A DNA stretch of 8,193 nt, taken from the NCBI GenBank assembly GCA_044356745.1, contig JBIKVP010000082.1, forward strand, positions 1 through 8,193, given 5' to 3'. Of this stretch, positions 1 through 6,380 are shown one piece after another. The notes beneath the pieces are model-generated. The model did no database searches and was not told where the DNA came from. It worked only from the letters and a program-made list of their open reading frames with translations. The position numbers and the translations under genes are program-made. The stretch's first letter is position 1; the number at the start of each line of letters is the position of its first letter. Source of the DNA: JBIKVP01 sp044356745 (GTDB taxonomy: Bacteria; Pseudomonadota; Alphaproteobacteria; Rhizobiales; Beijerinckiaceae).

Positions 1-120
1 GACTTCGTGAAGGCCATCCTTGGCTTCCTGAATACCACTTTTCCGCAAAAAGCACGATTATGGGTTGACCGCCTATCCGATAACTTCAAAATACTTCAGA
101 CACCAACTCTTCAAATGTGA
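1..120 (+). CDS. IS630-like transposase, C-terminal 39 residues (5' end outside window)
   Basis: The open frame enters from the left edge at base 1 and ends at TGA 118-120. It codes for a peptide beginning DFVKAILGFLNTTF and ending TLQM. The pattern of a hydrophobic FL helix, a basic segment and then a DNF motif (residues 31-33 of the fragment) resembles the C-terminus of IS630-family DDE transposases, which often end in DNFRVI-like sequence; this is from memory of the family. The stop codon lies four bases before a TA dinucleotide (125-126), as expected for an element that inserts at TA. The catalytic DDE residues lie outside the window, so it cannot be said whether the full gene is intact. 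An identical fragment sits at the other end of the window in opposite orientation. Confidence 0.7.
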   Translation, partial: DFVKAILGFLNTTFPQKARLWVDRLSDNFKILQTPTLQM

Positions 121-126
121 GGGGTA
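1..126 (+). mobile_element. Right end of an IS630-like insertion sequence, left copy
   Basis: Bases 5-126 are a perfect reverse complement of 8072-8193. Identity stops sharply after the TA at 125-126: the next base differs, and the flanks are AACCTTTAAA here and TAATTCAC at the other copy. That break marks the element boundary. Read inward, the element tip is CCCCTCACATTTGAAGAGTT next to the TA. IS630/Tc1-mariner elements duplicate a TA target, so TA at both junctions fits that family. The other end of the element is not in the window. Confidence 0.72.
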
Positions 127-208
127 AACCTTTAAATAGGCTCGCATGATCGGAACTTTTATGATTGTCATTTGTTTTTGTGATGTAAGCCACGCTTAAG
201 GAGCAACT

Positions 209-361
209 ATGCCTGTGCAAAAACCAATTTTTCTTGTTTTATTTGCAATAGCTGTCGTTGTTGCTATTGTTGCAACAGCAGCTTACATTAATGAAAAAAA
301 TCGACAACCTAGCTTAGAGATTCGCGCTGATAAAAATGGTTTACGTATTGAAGGTCAATAG
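209..361 (+). CDS. Small single-pass membrane protein, 50 aa, unknown function
   Basis: This short frame begins MPVQKPIFLVLFAIAVVVA and ends GLRIEGQ before TAG. It starts at ATG 209 with a strong ribosome binding site, AAGGAG at 198-203, five bases upstream. Residues 7-26 form an uninterrupted hydrophobic helix (FLVLFAIAVVVAIVATAAYI). A polar, charged tail of about 24 residues follows (NEKNRQPSLEIRADKNGLRI). With little charge ahead of the helix, the protein could be a membrane anchor with a short soluble tail or a small bitopic protein; the topology is not clear. I do not recognise the family. The ribosome binding site, composition and clean start argue that it is real. It is transcribed away from the IS and toward folP, which is on the opposite strand. 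No convincing promoter is visible in the 82 bases between IS and gene. Confidence 0.6.
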   Translation: MPVQKPIFLVLFAIAVVVAIVATAAYINEKNRQPSLEIRADKNGLRIEGQ

Positions 362-500
362 ATCTTAAAATATACCCATTTTATAACGCAATTTATCATT
401 TAATACATCATCATAATTTGAAAAGATATGTCATGCGCACTTTAGCATTATTATCACTTGGAGTTCAATTGCAAATTATTGCTCTTTATTGGATATTTGA
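362..500. other. AT-rich intergenic stretch between the small membrane gene and folP
   Basis: This stretch separates two convergent genes. It is strongly AT-rich and has no clear intrinsic terminator for either side. The best hairpin is a weak AAAAT/ATTTT pair near 366-381 without a U-tract. It contains most of a possible 23-residue hydrophobic micro-ORF, listed separately. Confidence 0.4.
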
Positions 501-504
501 CTAA
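433..504 (+). CDS. Possible 23-aa hydrophobic micro-ORF
   Basis: ATG 433 opens a frame for MRTLALLSLGVQLQIIALYW followed by IFD and TAA 502-504. The peptide is almost entirely hydrophobic with one N-terminal arginine, like a small membrane peptide. Against it: only a weak AAAAGA ribosome binding site about eight bases upstream, high AT content in which such frames arise by chance, and a four-base overlap with the 3' end of folP on the other strand. It is listed for completeness; conservation in relatives would decide. Confidence 0.18.
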   Translation: MRTLALLSLGVQLQIIALYWIFD

Positions 505-1334
505 TAAGATACTGCATTAAAACTTTCAAAAACTTTGAAAGCATCATGATGTGCTTTTACATCATGAACGCGGACAAAGTGAACGCCTTGGCTTACCGCA
601 TATAAGTGTGCACCAATTGTCCCGAAGATGCGATCATGCGGCGTGGTTGGTTGTTTAAAAAAACGCCCTATTAAAGATTTGCGCGATGCTCCAATTAGTA
701 TTGGCAAACCAAACTGTTTATAACTTTTAATACATTGTAGCGCTTTGAAACTTTGATCGCTTGTTTTGCCAAAGCCAATCCCCGGATCAAGAATAATATT
801 TTCTCTCGCAATACCAGTGTTAATTGCAATCGTTATTGAGCGATCAAAAAAGCGTATGATGTCTTCAATAATATCAATCGTTTCATCAATATCTTGGCGA
901 TTGTGCATCACAATGATGGATGCTCCTACATGAGCCGCAACCATTGCCATATCGGGATCACGTTGTAACCCCCAGATATCATTGACAATACACGCCCCCG
1001 CTTGCAATGCTTTTTGAGCAGTGTCTGCTTTATATGTATCAATTGAAATGGGGATACTCGTTAAACGCGCCAATTCTTTAATCACTGGTAAAACGCGCCT
1101 TTGCTCTTCTTCTTGCGACACAGGCGCGTGTCCGGGACGCGTTGACTCCCCACCAATGTCAAGAATATCAGCACCCTCAGCGATGAGTGCCATCGCATGT
1201 GCAACGGCTTGATCGACATGCTCGCATAATCCGCCATCTGAAAACGAATCGGGGGTAACATTGACAATTCCCATAATCAAGGCGCGCTTAAAACCATTTG
1301 GGAAGAGCAATGGATGATGAATACGGGCTGTCAC
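501..1334 (-). CDS. folP: Dihydropteroate synthase
   Basis: DHPS joins 6-hydroxymethyl-7,8-dihydropterin pyrophosphate to p-aminobenzoate, giving dihydropteroate in cytosolic folate synthesis; it is the sulfonamide target. The 277 residues form one TIM barrel of usual length. Signature 1 is IMGIVNVTPDSFSDGG (residues 20-35, N25). Signature 2 is DIGGESTRPG (59-68), including the flexible TRPG loop. Further expected ligands are D99 in SIDT, N118 in VND, D183 in DPGIGFGK, K219 in GASRKS, and R255/H257 in RVHDV, so the active site looks complete. The start is GTG at 1332-1334 with AAAAGG (1342-1347) seven bases upstream; an in-frame stop lies further upstream and no ATG competes. It lies 48 bp downstream of rpe on the same strand with no clear promoter between them, so cotranscription is likely. 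No other folate gene is in the window. Confidence 0.97.
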   Translation of the reverse strand: MTARIHHPLLFPNGFKRALIMGIVNVTPDSFSDGGLCEHVDQAVAHAMALIAEGADILDIGGESTRPGHAPVSQEEEQRRVLPVIKELARLTSIPISIDTYKADTAQKALQAGACIVNDIWGLQRDPDMAMVAAHVGASIIVMHNRQDIDETIDIIEDIIRFFDRSITIAINTGIARENIILDPGIGFGKTSDQSFKALQCIKSYKQFGLPILIGASRKSLIGRFFKQPTTPHDRIFGTIGAHLYAVSQGVHFVRVHDVKAHHDAFKVFESFNAVSY

Positions 1335-1382
1335 GACAACGCCTTTTAAGTTGATTGTTGGTACTTAAAACGACTTAGATAT

Positions 1383-2054
1383 TCATTGAGCCTGGCGAAT
1401 TGAAGAAATATGCGCTGCATAATGATCAGCACCATCTTTAAATACCGCTGATCCGGCAACGAGTACGTTTGCGCCTGCTTTAATTACAAGAGGCGCCGTT
1501 TGAGGCGTGATACCGCCATCAACTTCAAGATCAATCGGTCTATCGCCAATCATTGATTTCAATGCCGCAATTTTACGCACAGTTGAAGGGATGAACGCTT
1601 GGCCACCAAATCCCGGATTTACGCTCATAACGCAAATCAGATCAACAAGATCAAGAACCTCGCTCACAGCAATCTCAGGCGTTGCAGGATTGAGCGCCAC
1701 CCCTACCCGCTTACCTAATGCGCGAATAGCTTGAAGTGAACGATGCAAGTGCGCCCCAGCCTCCACATGCACTGTAATGACATCCGCCCCCGCGTGAGCA
1801 AATGCCTCTAAATAAGGATCGGCTGGGGCAATCATAAGATGCACATCTATAATTTTGGATGTATGCGGACGAATGGCTTTAACGACTTGAGGTCCAAATG
1901 TGAGATTGGGTACAAAATGCCCATCCATGACATCGACATGAATCCAATCGGCACCAGCCTCATCTATGGCGCGAACTTCATCACCAAAACGGGCAAAGTC
2001 TGCCGATAAAATTGATGGGGCAATGATAAGGGGGCGGCTCGTTTTTGTTTGCAT
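1383..2054 (-). CDS. rpe: Ribulose-phosphate 3-epimerase
   Basis: Rpe interconverts D-ribulose 5-phosphate and D-xylulose 5-phosphate in the cytosolic pentose phosphate pathway and, in autotrophs, the Calvin cycle. The 223-residue length is standard for this single TIM-barrel enzyme. Visible motifs are IAPSILSADF (11-20, S14), IHVDVMDGHFVPN (38-50, metal ligand H39 and acid/base D41), DVHLM with metal ligand H72, MSVNPGFGGQ (143-152, flexible loop over the substrate), VDGGI with D179, and the phosphate-binding AGS near 200-202. All expected catalytic residues are present. The ATG at 2052-2054 is the only start close to the conserved IAPSILSADF, but it has no clear Shine-Dalgarno sequence. It sits 68 bp downstream of the large unknown gene and 48 bp upstream of folP, all on one strand. 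Confidence 0.97.
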   Translation of the reverse strand: MQTKTSRPLIIAPSILSADFARFGDEVRAIDEAGADWIHVDVMDGHFVPNLTFGPQVVKAIRPHTSKIIDVHLMIAPADPYLEAFAHAGADVITVHVEAGAHLHRSLQAIRALGKRVGVALNPATPEIAVSEVLDLVDLICVMSVNPGFGGQAFIPSTVRKIAALKSMIGDRPIDLEVDGGITPQTAPLVIKAGANVLVAGSAVFKDGADHYAAHISSIRQAQ

Positions 2055-2122
2055 TTAGGTGTGCTAGCATTGTCAGAACGTGTCAGCAACGGTTTTGCAA
2101 TTTAAAAACAAAATCCACCCTA
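2055..2122 (-). other. Gap between the large gene and rpe, with two CTGACA boxes
   Basis: These 68 bases hold no clear terminator for the large gene and no convincing -35/-10 pair for rpe. Read on the minus strand there are two CTGACA hexamers ten bases apart (one helical turn), followed by the palindrome TGCTAGCA (2062-2069) just before the rpe start. They could be a protein-binding site or chance. The lack of a terminator suggests that transcription from the large gene can continue into rpe. Confidence 0.3.
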
Positions 2123-4873
2123 TTAGCTTCCAGCTTTGCTGCGCTTTTTTTGCACATTTTCAGATGAGTTCCAACTATAAACACCGCTGATCTCGCCACG
2201 ATCATATAGCTCAGCGATGTAATCCCGCACGGCGTCGCGTCCTTTTTGGGTAACCTCATAAGGAAGCGTGTAAAGACTGGTCTGCGTTTTAATGACGGTT
2301 GCGCCGTTTACATCGCGACCTGTGTTCACAACCAGCACCTCTCCATTTTCACCTGTTTTAAATCCAATGTTATGCCAAGATGGATCTTCATGTGGTGTAA
2401 AAACAGCTTGTTTAACAATACCCGCAGCACGTAATGTTTCAGGACTATATTGATTTTCCAAATCAATATCTCTGAGTGTAGGTGTGTAAACATTTTTTAA
2501 GTGAGGTACGGCAACGCTATTAGGATTATTGCCATAAACTTTTTTCTCATAATAATCTATCGTGCCTTCTCGACCCAAAATAGTTGCAGCCAGTAATTTG
2601 AAAGCATCCGCATGTTGAGATGAGAGTCCTAATTCAATCGGGGTCGATGCTAAAACGTCGTTCCATTCTCGCCAGAGTTTGTGAGGATCTGTTTTTCCAG
2701 ATGCAACATCAGCTTCTATTTTGTCACGTATTTGTGCTGCTGAAAAATCAATTGAATCTTGCTGATTTTCGACACTGAACTCTTTCCCTACTAACTCTTT
2801 TCCTTTGTATTGTGGACCAAGATTATTTTCTGATCTAACGATATAAGCGCGAACCGCGTCTTGTGGAAAATAATTGTGTGCATTTTTATCATCATATGCA
2901 GCAAGGTTTCGTGCGGCAATTCCACTTTCAGTGATCTCCCATCCTATTTGAGCCACTGTCAATAAATTCGCGCCTTTGCCAAGCCATGAAGCAGCTGTAG
3001 CCAGTGGAGCAAAAGTTTTTGCTACGGGAGCCGCGGCTTTTGCAACAGGTGCGGCGGCTTGACTTAATCCCGCACCTACTTTTACCACATTATCCGTAAA
3101 TCCTGCTGCGTGCCTTGCGAGAAGTTGAAGTGGCTTGCCAGCTAATGCGGCGCCTTCATCTGCAAAGGAAACAGCGCCCCCACCTTGAAATGCGATAGAT
3201 TGCCCTGCGGGGAAAAGCCTTCCAAATTGTGATTGCAATCCTGACAAAGCTGGAGCAGCAGCTGTTTTAATATTTGGAATTTTGGGTAATAATCGGGCTC
3301 CAGTCGCACTTAACTCTTTACTCAGATGCGCAAATGCGTGTGCTGTTGCTATATTTAACAGTGGGTTATCAAGCTGAGAGCTTATCGTGCTTGTTGTTAC
3401 ACTGGCCTCTCGCAAAGAGCTTTCCGCTTGAGCTATCTGTGGATTACTCGCTTTGAGCGTTTCATACTCCTGTGCAAGTTCGGTCATGTAATCTTCAAGG
3501 GGAACGATCTTGTCTTCAGGCGGCGTATTAATTGCAACAGGCCCAGTGTCGGCAAGATTGATAAAGCCTTGAAGATAATTTCCGTATTTTTCTGGTAAAC
3601 TGACATATCTTGCCTCATCACCTTTACCAATTTGTAAAAGCTGTTTCCCATTTGCTGTCGTAACATAATCCGCATTAAAACTTAGTCTAACATATGGTTC
3701 GATATCTTTTTTCGCATCAACCGCTACCAAAATGCCGAAAGTTATGCCAGCACCGCCACTTTCTGCATCAATCGCATTAGGGTTTCTCGCTCCCCAAGGA
3801 TTTCCTATCGCAGCCGTTAAATAGGCATTCTTGAGAATGGGGACAGTTTTCAGCGCTGGGAAATATTCAGCAACCAAATTTCTACTGGTTAAAGAGGTGA
3901 AAATTTGAGGGCCATTGGGACCCCAGCCAAATGCGTTATTAATACGTGTTGTTTCTTCTAATTCACGTCTTTGTGTCTCCCATACTTTACCTTTTTTATA
4001 ATCGGGCTCTGCACGCTCTTTGAGTGCACCAGCAAGAAAGCCAAGCCCTACTCCTTTTAAACCTTCTAAAAATGCAGGCCCTGCTGGAGATTTTGTAAGG
4101 CGGGTTAAAACAGAAAAATTAAAGGCATGACCTATATAACTGCTTTTCAATAAACCCGAAGTGCCCTGATCAATTAAAGTAGTTGGTGATGTTTGAATCG
4201 TCCAATTACTGCCACGCCATTGTGTACCACTTTTATGAGGGTTTATCTCCTCGTCTGTTCTCAATAAATATTTTAAGGGCTTTTTTATAAGATTAGGAAC
4301 CCAAGAGGCATTCACCGCCTGCCTTGCAAGCTCACGATCCGTTACAATAACACCAAAGCTGAGCTTGCCACCCATGCCAAGTGTAAAGCCATCGGGTTCT
4401 GGATTAACGTTTGAGACAGGAATTGATGGAGATGCGGACGAACCTCTTGAACTTGCAGATGTATCGCTATGGTTTATATTCGTAGCAGCGCCATTTAATG
4501 AATCAAGCGATAGCCATTTCCTTGCTTCATCATCGGCTCTTTCGGCCATTGCGGATGCATTTGGAGAAACCTCGTTTAAAGGCCCTGTTCTTGCGCTTAC
4601 ATTTGCACGATTTGAACTCACAATTCCGACAGGAGACTGGCCACCTCCCTCCATTGAGTCAAGAGAATCAACTGAAGGTGTTGAATTTCTTGTTTGAGCT
4701 TGCGTTGAGGCCAGAGGCTTTAATGGTTCACGCTGTGCCTGATCAGACCTTGGTCTAAAATCATGATCATTATCAACGATCCTTTTAAACGCTTTTGAAT
4801 TTTGAGATTCAATCTTAGTATTATTTTTTGAACCACCTGTTTCTTTTACAGGATTAATAACCGGCGTAGCCAT
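2123..4873 (-). CDS. Large cysteine-free protein of unknown function, 916 aa
   Basis: I do not recognise this family. The start is ATG 4871-4873 (MATPVINPVKETGG), eight bases after GAGGA (4882-4886); a longer reading from TTG 4921 lacks a ribosome binding site. Residues 1-160 are polar, Ser/Asn/Pro-rich and probably disordered. Residues 161-450 look folded, with beta-like stretches GGKLSFGVIV (168-177) and GAGITFGILV (374-383). Residues 455-500 are helical and acidic. Residues 535-655 are Ala/Gly-rich, with a tandem AAAPVAK (606-619) and a hydrophobic stretch to about 655. Residues 660-900 look globular, and the tail ends QKKRSKAGS. There is no signal peptide and not one cysteine in 916 residues, unlike the neighbouring enzymes. 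Such traits occur in exported, surface or effector proteins, but no secretion genes are nearby, so function stays open. It has its own promoter and precedes rpe and folP. Confidence 0.9.
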   Translation of the reverse strand: MATPVINPVKETGGSKNNTKIESQNSKAFKRIVDNDHDFRPRSDQAQREPLKPLASTQAQTRNSTPSVDSLDSMEGGGQSPVGIVSSNRANVSARTGPLNEVSPNASAMAERADDEARKWLSLDSLNGAATNINHSDTSASSRGSSASPSIPVSNVNPEPDGFTLGMGGKLSFGVIVTDRELARQAVNASWVPNLIKKPLKYLLRTDEEINPHKSGTQWRGSNWTIQTSPTTLIDQGTSGLLKSSYIGHAFNFSVLTRLTKSPAGPAFLEGLKGVGLGFLAGALKERAEPDYKKGKVWETQRRELEETTRINNAFGWGPNGPQIFTSLTSRNLVAEYFPALKTVPILKNAYLTAAIGNPWGARNPNAIDAESGGAGITFGILVAVDAKKDIEPYVRLSFNADYVTTANGKQLLQIGKGDEARYVSLPEKYGNYLQGFINLADTGPVAINTPPEDKIVPLEDYMTELAQEYETLKASNPQIAQAESSLREASVTTSTISSQLDNPLLNIATAHAFAHLSKELSATGARLLPKIPNIKTAAAPALSGLQSQFGRLFPAGQSIAFQGGGAVSFADEGAALAGKPLQLLARHAAGFTDNVVKVGAGLSQAAAPVAKAAAPVAKTFAPLATAASWLGKGANLLTVAQIGWEITESGIAARNLAAYDDKNAHNYFPQDAVRAYIVRSENNLGPQYKGKELVGKEFSVENQQDSIDFSAAQIRDKIEADVASGKTDPHKLWREWNDVLASTPIELGLSSQHADAFKLLAATILGREGTIDYYEKKVYGNNPNSVAVPHLKNVYTPTLRDIDLENQYSPETLRAAGIVKQAVFTPHEDPSWHNIGFKTGENGEVLVVNTGRDVNGATVIKTQTSLYTLPYEVTQKGRDAVRDYIAELYDRGEISGVYSWNSSENVQKKRSKAGS

Positions 4874-4881
4874 AATAAATG

Positions 4882-4886
4882 TCCTC
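4882..4886 (-). promoter_or_regulatory. Ribosome binding site that decides the start of the 916-aa protein
   Basis: On the minus strand GAGGA is followed by eight bases and then ATG at 4871-4873. The open frame could extend 16 codons further to a TTG at 4921, and includes two other ATGs, but none has a comparable site. The 916-residue reading is therefore preferred over 932. Confidence 0.7.
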
Positions 4887-4929
4887 ATTTGCATTGCTTG
4901 AGTGTTAATTGAACATTGCAAATCTTATT

Positions 4930-5001
4930 TGTTCTTTATTGAGTCTATAATGTTCTTTTTAATGGATATGTCAATCTAAATTATTCCGTTATAAAGAACG
5001 G
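4930..5001. promoter_or_regulatory. Repeated GTTCTTT boxes and dyad around the promoter (candidate operator)
   Basis: The 8-mer TGTTCTTT occurs at 4930-4937 and 4951-4958, exactly 21 bp apart, about two helical turns. An inverted copy lies upstream of the -35: ATAAAGAAC at 4991-4999 is the reverse complement of GTTCTTTAT at 4931-4939. The upstream copy is also part of the dyad CCGTT-N6-AACGG (4986-5001). Boxes overlapping the start region and one upstream of -35 would suit a regulator that represses or loops. This is inference from geometry; AT-rich DNA can give such matches by chance. Confidence 0.35.
4947..4974 (-). promoter_or_regulatory. Sigma-70-like promoter for the 916-aa protein gene
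   Basis: On the minus strand a perfect TTGACA (-35, 4969-4974) is followed after 16 bases by CATTAT (-10, 4947-4952, four of six consensus positions). Transcription would start near 4940 and give a leader of about 65 bases before the ATG. This is the best promoter match I found in the window. GTTCTTT-type boxes lie on both sides of it. Confidence 0.6.
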
Positions 5002-5029
5002 TGCTGATTTTTCGCATTAATCATAAAAT

Positions 5030-5043
5030 CACTTTATAAAGTG
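5030..5043. promoter_or_regulatory. Perfect 14-bp palindrome CACTTTATAAAGTG upstream of dadA
   Basis: The 14 bases read the same on both strands without a spacer, about 87 bases upstream of the dadA ATG. The centre TATAAA could serve as a -10 element with a weak TTCGCA (5011-5016) 18 bases upstream. A second weak + strand pair is ATGTCA (4968-4973) with TATAAA (4990-4995). A palindrome over a promoter would be a natural site for a dimeric repressor such as an amino-acid-responsive regulator, but no regulator gene is present here. Confidence 0.35.
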
Positions 5044-5129
5044 CACAGAAATGACCTGATCTGGCGCTTCAAACGTATATTTGATAAGCTCATGAAAAAT
5101 GTGGACATGATAATCCACTGGATAACGGT

Positions 5130-6374
5130 ATGGCTTCAAGCGTTTTGGTTTTAGGTGCGGGAATTGTTGGTGTCAGTGTTGCGCTACACTTGCAAAAACG
5201 CGGCTTTGACGTTCGCCTCATCGAACGGGGGCAAGTTGGGCGTGAAACATCTTATGGGAATGCGGGTCTTATTCAGCGTGAGGGTGTATTTCCTTACGCT
5301 TTTCCGCTTAAGCCGTGGCTGCTACTCAAATATGCCTTTAATCTAACTCCCGAAGCCAACTACCATCTGAGTGCTCTGCCCCATATTGCCCCGTTTTTGG
5401 TGCGTTATGCATGGAACTCACGCGCGTCATCTCATGCGCGGATCGCAAATATGTATGCGCCATTAATCATGCACAGTGTGAGCGAACATCAAGCCCTTGC
5501 GGATTCCGCGCAGTGCCGAGACCTTATCCGTGAGCAAGGGTGGATTCGATTATTTCGTACACCGCGTGAGATGGATTTGCGTGTACGCGAAGCCCTACAC
5601 TGGCATCGTGCTTTTGGAGTTCATTTTGAAACACTTACAGCGGGTGACCTTCAGCGCAAAGAGCCTCACCTTGATAAATCTTTGATTGGTGCAATTCATT
5701 GGCGCGATCCGTGTTCTGTCACTGATCCCCTCAAACTTACACAAGCTTATCTTGCGGAATTTATGCGTCTTGGAGGCTCATTGATAAAAGCTGATGGCTT
5801 AACACTTGATCACTCTGGTTCGGGTTGGCGCGTTCATGGTAGCGATGGGGTACATGAAGCACAGCAAGCAGTCGTTTGTTTGGGGCCTTGGAGCTATCTG
5901 CTCATGCGCAAACTTGGTTTTAATCTCCCACTTGCTGTTAAACGGGGGTATAGCCGTCATTACAAGGCTATGGATGGCGTAACGCTTAATCATACGGTTT
6001 TTGATTCGGAGCGCGGTTATTTGCTCGCGCCAATGCAACAGGGCATTCGCTTGACGACTGGGGCGGAATTTGCACGTCATGAAGCGCCGCCAACTCCAGT
6101 GCAACTTAAAAAAGTTGAGCCGATTGCCCGCTCCCTGTTTCCGCTTGGTGAAGCGATTGAAGCATCACCGTGGATGGGCTCGCGCCCCTGCACACCTGAT
6201 ATGCTTCCGATTATCGGTTCTGTTCCTCATCATCAAGGACTGTGGACAGCATTCGGACATGGTCATCATGGCCTCACGTTGAGTGCCGTGACAGGGCGCT
6301 TGCTCTCAGAGATGATGTCTGGCGAAACCCCTTTTGCTGATCCCGCGCCCTATCATGTGGCTCGGTTTTTGTGA
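5130..6374 (+). CDS. dadA: FAD-dependent D-amino-acid dehydrogenase-like oxidoreductase
   Basis: This belongs to the DAO/DadA flavoprotein family. DadA oxidises D-amino acids (classically D-alanine) to 2-oxo acids and ammonia at the inner face of the cytoplasmic membrane, passing electrons to the respiratory chain. The 414 residues are close to the usual 415-435. The N-terminal Rossmann motif is VLGAGIVG (7-14) with E32 ending the second strand; ETSYGNAGLI (39-48) is the flavin contact typical of the family. Near the C-terminus are MGSRPCTPD (349-357) and GHGHHGLTLS (376-385), the second FAD-binding segment. No membrane helix is evident. ATG 5130 follows a weak GGA seven bases upstream, and no better in-frame start exists before the upstream stop. 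No alanine racemase or Lrp-type gene is adjacent, so the exact substrate is unproven; a related glycine or proline oxidase-like role is possible. It converges on amn with a 6 bp gap. Confidence 0.85.
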   Translation: MASSVLVLGAGIVGVSVALHLQKRGFDVRLIERGQVGRETSYGNAGLIQREGVFPYAFPLKPWLLLKYAFNLTPEANYHLSALPHIAPFLVRYAWNSRASSHARIANMYAPLIMHSVSEHQALADSAQCRDLIREQGWIRLFRTPREMDLRVREALHWHRAFGVHFETLTAGDLQRKEPHLDKSLIGAIHWRDPCSVTDPLKLTQAYLAEFMRLGGSLIKADGLTLDHSGSGWRVHGSDGVHEAQQAVVCLGPWSYLLMRKLGFNLPLAVKRGYSRHYKAMDGVTLNHTVFDSERGYLLAPMQQGIRLTTGAEFARHEAPPTPVQLKKVEPIARSLFPLGEAIEASPWMGSRPCTPDMLPIIGSVPHHQGLWTAFGHGHHGLTLSAVTGRLLSEMMSGETPFADPAPYHVARFL

Positions 6375-6380
6375 GACAAC

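Noticed and set aside
73..171. Minus-strand 32-aa frame MTIIKVPIMRAYLKV... running from the flank into the IS
   Set aside because: No ribosome binding site; most of it is antisense to the transposase frame, so it is probably chance.
127..208. Promoter for the small membrane gene (TATGAT at 160-165 or TTGTCA at 165-170)
   Set aside because: Neither element has a partner at acceptable spacing.
4365..4758. Overlapping + strand frames of 110 and 86 codons opposite the large gene
   Set aside because: They are antisense shadows within the disordered, low-complexity N-terminal coding region, with no ribosome binding site or recognisable protein.
4874..4921. N-terminal extension of the large protein from TTG 4921 (932 aa)
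   Set aside because: No ribosome binding site precedes that TTG, while GAGGA sits eight bases before the ATG at 4873. The extension would also contain the only cysteine.
5101..5118. Hairpin GTGGA-N8-TCCAC just before the dadA start as a riboswitch or attenuator
   Set aside because: A five-base-pair stem with an eight-base loop is too weak and lacks any alternative structure or leader peptide.
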